Shown here: in pieces, positions 51,038 to 58,577 of the stretch
How the letters are laid out: the number at the start of each line of letters is the position of its first letter
How positions within the stretch are numbered: position 1 is the first letter of the stretch
Source of the DNA: Actinospineispora spinosispora DSM 44797
Lineage (GTDB): Bacteria > Actinomycetota > Actinomycetes > Mycobacteriales > Pseudonocardiaceae
Length of the DNA: 64,000 nucleotides
Direction: 5' to 3'
NCBI RefSeq assembly: GCF_000429025.1
Contig: NZ_KE386836.1
Coordinates: 62,001-126,000 of the forward strand
The notes under the pieces: generated by a model
Seen by the model: only the letters and a program-made list of their open reading frames with translations
What the model was told of the DNA's origin: nothing
Databases searched by the model: none
Program-made: the position numbers and the translations under genes

Positions 51038-51676
51038 ATGAGTTCCCGCGTCTGGGGCGGCACCACGCTCGACGTCCGGCGGGAGTCCCGGCGGGAGAAG
51101 CTCCTGGAGGTCGGGTTCGAGCTGCTCGGCGGGCCGGACGGCGCTTCGGCGGTCACGGTGCGGTCGGTGTGCCGGCACGCGAAGCTCACCGACCGCTACT
51201 TCTACGAGAGCTTCGCCGACCGCGATGAGCTGCTCGTCGCGGTGTACGACCAGGTCGGCGCCGAAGCGCGGGACGTGCTGGCCGAGGCGGTCGCGGAGGC
51301 GGTCGGTGCCACGCCGGATCCCGAGCGGGTCGCCAGGGCGGCGGTCGAGGCGTTCTTCGGGCTGTTGACCGCCGATCCGCGCAAGGGACGGGTGCTGCTG
51401 CTCGCGCCGATGACCGACACCGTGCTCAATGTCAGGGCGCTGGGGCTGATGCCGATGTTCGGCGAGCTGATCCGGGTGCAGCTCGCGGCGGCCAACGGGT
51501 CACCGGAGCCGGCCGAGCTGGAGCAGCGGCTGACCGCGTCCGCGTTGATCGGCGCGCTGTCCAACCTGTTCGTCCGCTGGCTGGACGGCACCCTGGAGGT
51601 CAGCGAGCACGACCTCACCGAGTACTGCGTGCGCCTGCTGGTCCACGCCGTCCCCCTGGCAGGTCATACCCCGTGA
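51038..51676 (+). CDS. TetR-family regulator
   Basis: 212 residues. RREKLLEVGFELLGGPDGAS then VRSVCRHAKLTDRYFYESFA is the HTH. The divergent gap of about 100 bases to the MpaB-like gene has repeated ACACCT elements (GGACACCTGTCATCAGGTTA and GGACACCTTGTC), plausible operator halves. The ATG at 51038 is used. The stop TGA (51674-51676) is the TGA in the palindrome's CGTGAGTG edge. Confidence 0.9.
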   Translation: MSSRVWGGTTLDVRRESRREKLLEVGFELLGGPDGASAVTVRSVCRHAKLTDRYFYESFADRDELLVAVYDQVGAEARDVLAEAVAEAVGATPDPERVARAAVEAFFGLLTADPRKGRVLLLAPMTDTVLNVRALGLMPMFGELIRVQLAAANGSPEPAELEQRLTASALIGALSNLFVRWLDGTLEVSEHDLTEYCVRLLVHAVPLAGHTP

Positions 51677-51694
51677 GTGCGGCACTCACGGGGT
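51668..51694. repeat. CGTGAGTG-family palindrome 7, minimal form
   Basis: ACCCCGTGAGTGC-G-GCACTCACGGGGT. Only the edges remain, with no inner arm. Both convergent genes (TetR at 51676 and the glycosyltransferase at 51686) end inside it, using the TGA triplets of the opposite arms. Confidence 0.85.
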
Positions 51695-52906
51695 CAGGAG
51701 GCGCTGGACGGCGTCGGCGCCCGCCGGTGCTCCGCCGCCGGTGGTGAGCGTCGTGGACATCGTCTTGGCCGCGGTCCGCATAGCCGGGTCGGTGAGCGCG
51801 TGTTCCACAGCGGTGCGCAGCTCGGCGGGCGGCACCGCTCGACGCGACACGTTGTGCCGGAGGACGAGCGCCGCGCCGCGATCCTCGACGACCTTCCCGA
51901 TGATCAGCTGTTCGACCTGCTGCGGGACGACCACGAGCGGTACGCCGAAGGACAGCCCCTCCATGGCGCTGTTCATGCCGCCGTGGGTGACGAACGCCGC
52001 CGTGTGCCGCAGTACCTCGAGCTGCGGCACGGTCTGTCGGACCAGGGTGTTCGCCGGTGGTGTGCCGAGAGCGGCCGGGTCGAGATGGGAACCGACGGCG
52101 AGCAGGACGCGCGCGGGCAGGTCGGCGAGCACGTCGAAACAGGCGTGGAAGAAGTCGAGGCTGCCGGCGTGCAGCGTGCCGAGTGACACCAGGACAACCG
52201 GTTCGGGTCCGGTCACGTGCGCCGCGAGCTCGGCATCGAGCTGACCCTGCTGGATGTCGGGATCGATCGTCGGGCCGATGAAGTGGCAGCTGCCGTCGAT
52301 TCGGGGGTCGGGGGACTGCAGCTCGCGCGGCACCGGGAAGATCGACAGGTCGCCGCGCATGGGCAGCATCGGGGCGGGCGGGAAGAGCTGCTTGCCGAAC
52401 CGGCGCGCGAGCCGCCGTCGCTGGGCGAACGTGGCGGGAATGTCGCGCAGCATGGGCGTGATCGAGGTCCGCCACTCCCGGCCGTTCATCACTCGGACGT
52501 TGGCCGTGCCGACCAGGAACGTCGTCATGAACGAGATCGTCGGCAGCCTCAGGCTCGCGGCGGCCATCCGGCCCCACAGCGCGTTCGAGTCGTGCAGGAC
52601 GGCATCGGTGGGGCCCTCCCGCACCTGGTCCAGCACGAACGGCAGGAGCGACTCGGTCGCGGTGAGGATGCGGTTGACCACCGCGACGCTGCTGCCGGTG
52701 CGGGTCGCCGCCGCGATGTCGGCGGCGGACAGGCTTCCGTCCGGGTAGCCGACGAACTCCGCGCCGGTGCGCTCGACCGCGTCGCGGAACTCGGTCCCGG
52801 TGCAGTACGTGACCTCGATGCCTCGCCGTACCAGCTCGCGGACCAGGGGCAGGCTCGGGTTGAGGTGTCCCGAGGCGGGCATCCCCGCCATGACGATTCG
52901 ACTCAT
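51686..52906 (-). CDS. MGT-type glycosyltransferase (GT1)
   Basis: 406 residues, GT-B fold. N-terminal acceptor domain starts MSRIVMAGMPASGHLNPSLP. The C-terminal nucleotide-sugar domain has VVLVSLGTLHAGSLDFFHAC, VRQTVPQLEVLRHTAAFVTH, GGMNSAMEGLSFGVPLVVVP and QVEQLIIGKVVEDRGAALVL, the PSPG-like region of macrolide/flavonoid glycosyltransferases. The acceptor is unknown; such stand-alone enzymes often inactivate antibiotics. Divergent from a TetR gene that probably regulates it. The stop lies in palindrome 7. Confidence 0.93.
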   Translation of the reverse strand: MSRIVMAGMPASGHLNPSLPLVRELVRRGIEVTYCTGTEFRDAVERTGAEFVGYPDGSLSAADIAAATRTGSSVAVVNRILTATESLLPFVLDQVREGPTDAVLHDSNALWGRMAAASLRLPTISFMTTFLVGTANVRVMNGREWRTSITPMLRDIPATFAQRRRLARRFGKQLFPPAPMLPMRGDLSIFPVPRELQSPDPRIDGSCHFIGPTIDPDIQQGQLDAELAAHVTGPEPVVLVSLGTLHAGSLDFFHACFDVLADLPARVLLAVGSHLDPAALGTPPANTLVRQTVPQLEVLRHTAAFVTHGGMNSAMEGLSFGVPLVVVPQQVEQLIIGKVVEDRGAALVLRHNVSRRAVPPAELRTAVEHALTDPAMRTAAKTMSTTLTTGGGAPAGADAVQRLLTP

Positions 52907-52927
52907 AAGGCCGCCGACTCTAGGACA

Positions 52928-52949
52928 AAGTTACATTGAGTGCAAACTT
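52928..52949. promoter_or_regulatory. Operator between glycosyltransferase and TetR genes
   Basis: AAGTT-N12-AACTT within AAAGTTACATTGAGTGCAAA, central to an 83-base divergent gap. Its size and symmetry fit a TetR operator covering both promoters. Confidence 0.6.
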
Positions 52950-52989
52950 ACTCGTTGGGCATAGTTCGCAGTGATATAGGTTTATCGCG

Positions 52990-53613
52990 ATGGAAGAGTC
53001 CCGGCGCGAGCGCAAGAAGCGGCAGACCAGGCAGCTGCTGACCGAGACCGCGCTGCGGTTGTTCGCCGAGCGGGGCTACGAGCAGACGACCGTCGCGCAG
53101 ATCGCCGAGGCGGCCGACGTGGCGACCAAGACGTTCTTCAACTACTTCCCCAGCAAGGAGGACGTGCTGTTCGCCGACACCACACACGACAACGCCGTCT
53201 CGCTGGAGGTCATCGCCGGCCGCCGTCCGGGCGAGAGCATCGCGGCGCTGATGACCAGGGTGTACGACGAGACCCTTGCGCGGTACCGGGCGGAGAACAT
53301 CGGGGCCGACCCCGAGCTGGTACGGGCCTACGTCCGCCTGGTCATGACGGTGCCCGCGCTCCTGGCCAAGGCGCTGCACCTCAGCTACGAGCTGCAACGC
53401 GAGATGGCGCACGCGCTGGTGAAGGCCTACCCGGACGAGCTGGACCCGGTCAGTGCGGCGGCGGTGATCGGCTCGTTCGCCGGCGCCGCTCAGGGCGCGG
53501 CGATGATGAGCCTGCGCCTGAACGAGTCGGACGAGCAGCTCTGGGCGGCCGCGCGCCGAGGCATCGAGATAGCCCTGCACGGTCCACCCGACCCCACACC
53601 TCGTGAGTGTTGA
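52990..53613 (+). CDS. TetR-family regulator
   Basis: 207 residues. HTH: QTTVAQIAEAADVATKTFFN then YFPSKEDVLF. The ligand domain has no clear class. It probably controls the divergent glycosyltransferase gene. The last three codons (Arg-Glu-Cys) and the TGA stop are read from palindrome 8, so the C-terminus is set by the repeat. Confidence 0.92.
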   Translation: MEESRRERKKRQTRQLLTETALRLFAERGYEQTTVAQIAEAADVATKTFFNYFPSKEDVLFADTTHDNAVSLEVIAGRRPGESIAALMTRVYDETLARYRAENIGADPELVRAYVRLVMTVPALLAKALHLSYELQREMAHALVKAYPDELDPVSAAAVIGSFAGAAQGAAMMSLRLNESDEQLWAAARRGIEIALHGPPDPTPREC

Positions 53614-53646
53614 GTGTGGCCATGGCCACACTCAACACTCACGAGG
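53599..53646. repeat. CGTGAGTG-family palindrome 8 (TetR/ligase convergent gap)
   Basis: Perfect 48-base palindrome with arms CCTCGTGAGTGTTGAGTGTG plus GCCA. It supplies stop codons to both convergent genes and is the near-identical sister of the in-gene copy at 47523. Confidence 0.9.
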
Positions 53647-55165
53647 GGAGGCGGGCTGTTCTCAGGGCTGAGCGGCGGACCTTGCCGGTGTCGTCGCGCA
53701 GTGGGTCGGGGCTGCGCTCGAACGTGCGCGGGACCTTGTAGGAGACGAGGTGTTCCCGGACGTGCGCCGTGAGCTCGTCGTCGGACACCTCCGCCGTGGT
53801 CTGGACGATCGCGTGCACGACATTGCCCAGGTCGTCATCCGGCAGACCGATCACCGCGGCGGACGCCACCGAGGGGTGCGACTCCAACGCCGCCTCGACC
53901 TCCGCCGGGTACACGTTCGCGCCGCCGACCAGGATCATGTCGGCGCGCCGGTCGGCCAGGTACAGGTAGCCCTCCTCGTCGAGGGAGCCCATGTCCCCGA
54001 TCGACTCCCAGCCGTCCCGTTCACGCGCCACGGCGCCCAGGTAGTGGTAGGTCACGGTGTCCGGCGGCGGCCGCATCCACACCTCGCCGACCTCACCGGG
54101 CGGCAGCGGCTGGAACTCGTCGTCGGTGATCAGCAGCTCGCCGGACACCGGCTTGCCGACCGAACCGGGATGCCGCAGCCAGTCCTCGCCGTCGATGATG
54201 CACACCGCCGTGGACTCGGTCCCGGCGTACAGCTCCAGCAGCCTGCCCGGCTCGATCCACTCCAGCCAGCCGCGTTTGACGTGCTCCGGACACGGCGCGC
54301 CGACGTGCAGCATCGTGCGCACCGAGGACAGGTCGGTGCTGCGCCGGACGTTCTCGGGCAGCCGCAGGATCCGCCCCATCTGGGTCGGCACCGCGTACAG
54401 CCAGGTGACCCGGTGACGCTGGACCTGCTCCAGGATGTCGGCCGGGTCGAAGCGTTCCATCACGACCACATGGCCGGCGTTGACCAGCGCGATCAGCGAG
54501 AACATGAACGGTGCGTTGTGGTAGAGCGGCGCGGTCACCAGGAACACCGAACCGGGGTCGATGCGCAGACCCGGCGCGCGGGCGAGGATGTCCTCCCGGG
54601 TGCCGGCCGTGCCGCTGATGATGATCTTCGGGCGGCCGGTGCTGCCCCCGGAGGTCGGCGCCTTCCAGTACGGCGGGGTCGCCGGTGGCAGCGAACGGTC
54701 GGACAGCTGCGGGTCCGGTTCGAAACCGGGTGGCAGCCACGGCCGGTCGTCCGGCGGCTCGAGACCGATGACGACCTTCGGGTCGGCGATCTCGATCAGC
54801 GCGGCGATCTCGGCGGCGGGCAGCCGAGCGGACACCGGCTGCGGGATCGCGCCGAGCTTCCAGGCCGCCACGGTCGCGACGTAGAACTCCACGCTGTTGG
54901 GCAGGCCGATCGTGACCAGATCCCCGACCCCGACCCCGAGGCCCTCGAGATGTCGGGCGAGCTGGTTCGACCTCGCGGCCAGACCCCGTCTGGTCAGGGT
55001 GAGATTCCCGCAGGTCACCGCTGGTGCGTGCGGGTTGACCGAGGCGAGTGCGTCGAGCCCGGTCCCCACCGGAGTACCTGTCCCCGCGCCGTTCGCGCTG
55101 AGTCGGTACGCGGGGGAACCACCCTGGGCTTCGGACGCGGTCGGGTTGCTCGAATCTGCGGGCAC
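53639..55165 (-). CDS. AMP-dependent acyl-CoA synthetase/ligase family protein
   Basis: About 508 residues, ANL superfamily. A3 loop PTSGGSTGRPKIIISG, LELYAGTESTAVCI (A5), GDMGSLDEEGYLYLADRRAD (A7-A8) and the C-terminal region with LRDDTGKVRRSALR, where Lys in GKVRR is the catalytic A10 lysine. It activates a carboxylic acid as acyl-AMP, then thioesterifies with CoA. The substrate is not predictable. The GTG at 55165 (MPADSSNPTASEAQ) is preferred. The stop TGA is read in palindrome 8. Divergent from the pseudokinase gene. Confidence 0.92.
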   Translation of the reverse strand: MPADSSNPTASEAQGGSPAYRLSANGAGTGTPVGTGLDALASVNPHAPAVTCGNLTLTRRGLAARSNQLARHLEGLGVGVGDLVTIGLPNSVEFYVATVAAWKLGAIPQPVSARLPAAEIAALIEIADPKVVIGLEPPDDRPWLPPGFEPDPQLSDRSLPPATPPYWKAPTSGGSTGRPKIIISGTAGTREDILARAPGLRIDPGSVFLVTAPLYHNAPFMFSLIALVNAGHVVVMERFDPADILEQVQRHRVTWLYAVPTQMGRILRLPENVRRSTDLSSVRTMLHVGAPCPEHVKRGWLEWIEPGRLLELYAGTESTAVCIIDGEDWLRHPGSVGKPVSGELLITDDEFQPLPPGEVGEVWMRPPPDTVTYHYLGAVARERDGWESIGDMGSLDEEGYLYLADRRADMILVGGANVYPAEVEAALESHPSVASAAVIGLPDDDLGNVVHAIVQTTAEVSDDELTAHVREHLVSYKVPRTFERSPDPLRDDTGKVRRSALRTARLPS

Positions 55166-55286
55166 CCGTCCAGCATGCCGCGCCGACCGGTGATCGCCAG
55201 TCGAAATGGCGCACACGACCGGACATTTGGGCTATAACGATCTCACCGCGCCGCCGTGGGCGCCCACGACCGAGGAGCACAGACGG

Positions 55287-57077
55287 GTGACCGCGACACC
55301 GCTGCCGGAGATACTCACCCGCGGCGCCGTATCGGCTCAGGTGCTGGCCCGGTGGGGTGCGGACATCGCCGACGCGCTCGCCGCCGCGCACCAGCGGGGT
55401 GCCGCGCACGGTGACGTACGGGCCGACGTCGTGCGCATCGCGGCGACCGGCTCGGCGACGCTCGACGGGTTCGGCGCAAACTCCGGCGGCTCGCCCCGGC
55501 ATCCGGCACCGGAGCAGTCCACGAGCCCAGCGCCCTCACCTGCCGCCGACGTGTACGCACTGGGCGCGATGCTCTTCCAGGCGGGCGGGGCGGTTCTGCC
55601 GGAGATGGCCGCGGCGTGGCCGTGGCTCGGCCACGCCGACCCCGCCCAGCGGCCGAGCGCCGCCCACGCGGCGGAGTACCTGCGGATGTTCACGGCACCA
55701 CCCGCGACCCCGTCCGCCGCCCCGCCACCCGCTGCTTCGCCGCCATCTGCCGTCCCGCCATTCTCTGCGGGGCCGCCAACGGCTGGATCGCCACCTGCGG
55801 CGCCCTCGGCCGCGGCGCCGTCGGCGGGTTCGGGATCGGCTGCCGGATCCCCGACCGCGGGGTCACCGACGGCGGTCCCCTCGACCGGGATGCCGCCGGC
55901 GGGTCCGGCATCGGCCGCCGAGCCACCGGCCGCGGTCCCGTGGGCGGGACTGGCGCAGGCTGCCGGATCGCAGGCTGGTTGGCCGCACGCTGCCGGACCG
56001 CCGACCGCCGCACCGCGGGCCGGTGGGCCGCCGGCGGGCCTGCCGAGCCCGGCCACGTCCGCCCCCACGGCGTCGGCGACGAAGCCCCGGTCCACGCGCG
56101 GAGGGCTGTGGATCGCGCTCGCACTGGTCCTGGTGATCGTGCTGGTGGGCGGCGGGGTGTGGGCCGCGCGACCGCTCCTGGGCGTCGGGTCCTCCTCCTC
56201 CGACACGGCCACCGGCCCGATCGGCGACGTGCGCACGGCGGATCCCTGCTCGCTGCTGAACGTGCCGATCCTGTCCCGGTTCGGGACGGCCACGATGTAC
56301 CCGGAGAACGGTTCGCCGAGCACGTGCCGGATCTGGGTCGCGGGCACCGGGGAAGCCAGAACCTGGGTGGGTGCCACGCTCAGCAACCCCGCCCTGGACG
56401 AGCAGGACCTGGCAAAGGTGCGGGCGCAGCGCATCGGTGCGCTGACGCTGTACTCGGTACCGGCGTCGGGCACCTACTGCCAGCGGACGATCGTGCTGCC
56501 GGATCGCTTCCGGGTCACCCTCGACGCGAGCAGGTACGGCGCGGGCACCCAGGATCTGTGTGCGATGGCCGACGCCGAGCTGCCCTCGGCGCTCAGTGCG
56601 CTCGACGGGGAGAGCCTGCCCCGCAAGACCGGAGACATCCCGCCGAACTCCCTGGCCCGCGTGGTGGACGCCTGCGCGCTCGGTTCCGAGCCTGTGTTGC
56701 GCACGATCGACGGGCTGAACGTCGGCCGCCGGCAGCAGGCGCTGGGCGGCTGGTCCTGTGAATGGGGTGCGGACCCCGCCGTGGTCGACTCGGCGGACGT
56801 GCAGATCGTCGTGCGACGCAGCCTGCCGCTGACCGGCCAGCCCACGACGATCGGTGACCGGACGGCGGTCGTGGTCCCCAACGGATGGACGTTCTACCAG
56901 TCGTCCTGCGTGGTGAACCTGATCCAGCGTTCCTACCCGGGTCCCGAAGGCTCCACCGTGGCCGAGTACCTCGTCGTGCAGGTCCACATCAACAACGCGA
57001 CGACGCCGGAAGCGCACTGCACGGCCGCGACCGCGCTCGCCAAGGCCGCGGCCGACAAGCTCCCGCCCCCGAACTGA
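55287..57077 (+). CDS. Receptor-like pseudokinase lacking the N-lobe, membrane-anchored
   Basis: 596 residues. Residues 1-135 resemble a Ser/Thr kinase C-lobe only: HGDVRAD (41-47) in place of HRDLKPSN, LDGFGA (59-64) for DFG, APEQ (74-77), AADVYALGAMLF (86-97) and DPAQRPSA (118-125). No glycine loop or ATP lysine exists, and the DFG aspartate is Gly. A 130-residue Pro/Ala/Gly linker, one membrane helix (272-294) and a two-part Cys-containing outer region (DPCSLL, ACALG, WSCEWG; DUF3558-like) follow. The GTG at 55287 is chosen because MTATPLPEIL aligns with the paralogue's MTTPLPDVLA; an ATG at 55206 is in frame. It is likely a non-catalytic sensor. Confidence 0.82.
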   Translation: MTATPLPEILTRGAVSAQVLARWGADIADALAAAHQRGAAHGDVRADVVRIAATGSATLDGFGANSGGSPRHPAPEQSTSPAPSPAADVYALGAMLFQAGGAVLPEMAAAWPWLGHADPAQRPSAAHAAEYLRMFTAPPATPSAAPPPAASPPSAVPPFSAGPPTAGSPPAAPSAAAPSAGSGSAAGSPTAGSPTAVPSTGMPPAGPASAAEPPAAVPWAGLAQAAGSQAGWPHAAGPPTAAPRAGGPPAGLPSPATSAPTASATKPRSTRGGLWIALALVLVIVLVGGGVWAARPLLGVGSSSSDTATGPIGDVRTADPCSLLNVPILSRFGTATMYPENGSPSTCRIWVAGTGEARTWVGATLSNPALDEQDLAKVRAQRIGALTLYSVPASGTYCQRTIVLPDRFRVTLDASRYGAGTQDLCAMADAELPSALSALDGESLPRKTGDIPPNSLARVVDACALGSEPVLRTIDGLNVGRRQQALGGWSCEWGADPAVVDSADVQIVVRRSLPLTGQPTTIGDRTAVVVPNGWTFYQSSCVVNLIQRSYPGPEGSTVAEYLVVQVHINNATTPEAHCTAATALAKAAADKLPPPN

Positions 57078-57103
57078 CCCAGCGATCGAACAAGGTGGAA
57101 CAC

Positions 57104-58531
57104 GTGACGACACCGCTGCCGGATGTGCTGGCGCGCGGACTGGTGCCGAGCGAGACACTCGCCCGCTGGGGCGCGGACATCGCGGAGAGCCTCGCCACCG
57201 CACATGCGTCGGGCACGGTGCACGGGGACGTCCGGGCGGACGCCGTCGGCATCGACACGAACGGGTCCGCGCGGCTGGAGGGGTTCGGCGCGAGCGGCAC
57301 ACCGAGACACCCGGCGCCCGAACAGGCCGACGGTGCGGCCCCGTCGGCCTCGGCGGACGTCTACGCGCTGGGCGCGATGCTCTACCAGTCGGGCGGCGCG
57401 GTGGCGCCGGGGATGGCCGGGGTGTGGCCATGGCTGGGGCACTCGGACCCTGACCAGCGGCCGAGCGCCACGCAGGCCGCCGAGCGGTTGCGCACGTTCG
57501 CCGAGGCCACCCCGCAAGCGGCGCCGACCGGGGTGAGCACGCCGAAGCCCCGGCGGCGAACGCCCTGGGTGATCGCGGCGGTCATCGGCGTCGTGCTCCT
57601 GGGCGCCGCCGCGCTGGTGTTCTTCGCGCCGGTGCGGTCGCTGTTCGGCGGCACGTCCCAGCCCTCCGGGTACCTCACCGCCGCCCCGCTCGGTGACGTG
57701 CGCACGGCCGATCCGTGCCTGATGCTCGATGACGCCGCGCTGCAGCGGTTCGGCACGACGACACGCTTTCCCGACGGGACCTCGCCGTCCGGGTGTGCCG
57801 TCTGGATCCAGCCCGCCAGCGGTGACGGAACGTGGGTCTACCTGTGGCTGAGCAATCCCACGTTGTCCGACGCCGACCTCAAGGACGTGCCGTTCCAGCG
57901 CTTCGGCGGCATGACGCTCTACCAGTCCAAGGGCTCGTGCCAGAGGACCGTTCTGCTCCCGGACCGGTCCAGAGCCGTCCTGTGGGTCAACAGGTACCGC
58001 AACAGCACGCTCGACTCGTGTGCGCTGACCGACGCGGCGGTCCCCGGTGTGCTCGGTGCGTTGAGCACCCCGAACCTGCCGAGACGCAAGCCTGCCGGTC
58101 CGCCGAACTCGATCGTCGGGCTCACCGCCTGTGCGCTCGGTGACGACGCGGCTCTTCGCGCGGTTCCAGGTCTCGACGTCGGCCGTCGCGAGCCGCAGTA
58201 CGGGGACTGGGAGTGCGAGTGGGGTGACTCGGTGACCGACGATGCCTCGACAGCGCAGATCAGGTTGACCCGTGACATTCAGCAGCAGCCTTGGCCCGGG
58301 ACACTGTCCGGCCGCTCTTCGCAGACGTTTCCGAGTGATCCGGGCGAATCACCCAGCTCCTGCTCGGTGGACCTGGTCCAGCGCACGTTCCCCGGCCCCA
58401 ACAGCAGGACCGTGGCGGAACTGCTGGTGGTGACGGTGCACATCACGAAGGCACCCTCACCGGACGCACAGTGCGCGGCGGCCACCGCGATCGCGCAGGC
58501 GGCCGCCGCGAAGCTCCCGCCGCCGGGCTGA
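57104..58531 (+). CDS. Receptor-like pseudokinase, tandem paralogue
   Basis: 475 residues with the plan of the preceding gene and a shorter linker. HGDVRAD (40-46), LEGFGA (58-63), APEQ (71-74), SADVYALGAMLY (83-94) and DPDQRPSA (115-122) mark the kinase C-lobe remnant. The membrane helix is at about 155-175 (VIAAVIGVVLLGAAALVFF). The outer part has DPCLMLDDAALQRFG, CQRTVLLPDRSRAV, TACALGDDAALRAVPGLDVG and WECEWG, repeated twice. The GTG at 57104 with AAGGTGG upstream is clear. It lies 26 bases after the first gene, so the two are probably a duplicated pair acting together. Confidence 0.84.
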   Translation: MTTPLPDVLARGLVPSETLARWGADIAESLATAHASGTVHGDVRADAVGIDTNGSARLEGFGASGTPRHPAPEQADGAAPSASADVYALGAMLYQSGGAVAPGMAGVWPWLGHSDPDQRPSATQAAERLRTFAEATPQAAPTGVSTPKPRRRTPWVIAAVIGVVLLGAAALVFFAPVRSLFGGTSQPSGYLTAAPLGDVRTADPCLMLDDAALQRFGTTTRFPDGTSPSGCAVWIQPASGDGTWVYLWLSNPTLSDADLKDVPFQRFGGMTLYQSKGSCQRTVLLPDRSRAVLWVNRYRNSTLDSCALTDAAVPGVLGALSTPNLPRRKPAGPPNSIVGLTACALGDDAALRAVPGLDVGRREPQYGDWECEWGDSVTDDASTAQIRLTRDIQQQPWPGTLSGRSSQTFPSDPGESPSSCSVDLVQRTFPGPNSRTVAELLVVTVHITKAPSPDAQCAAATAIAQAAAAKLPPPG

Positions 58532-58575
58532 CCGTGAGTGCCGCGGCCGCCTCGGGGCGGCCGCGGCACTCACGG
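58532..58575. repeat. CGTGAGTG-family palindrome 9 (pseudokinase/CoxL convergent gap)
   Basis: 20-base arms CCGTGAGTGCCGCGGCCGCC around TCGG. The inner arm is GC-rich and unrelated to the other copies. It fills the gap between two convergent genes. Confidence 0.85.
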
Positions 58576-58577
58576 GG

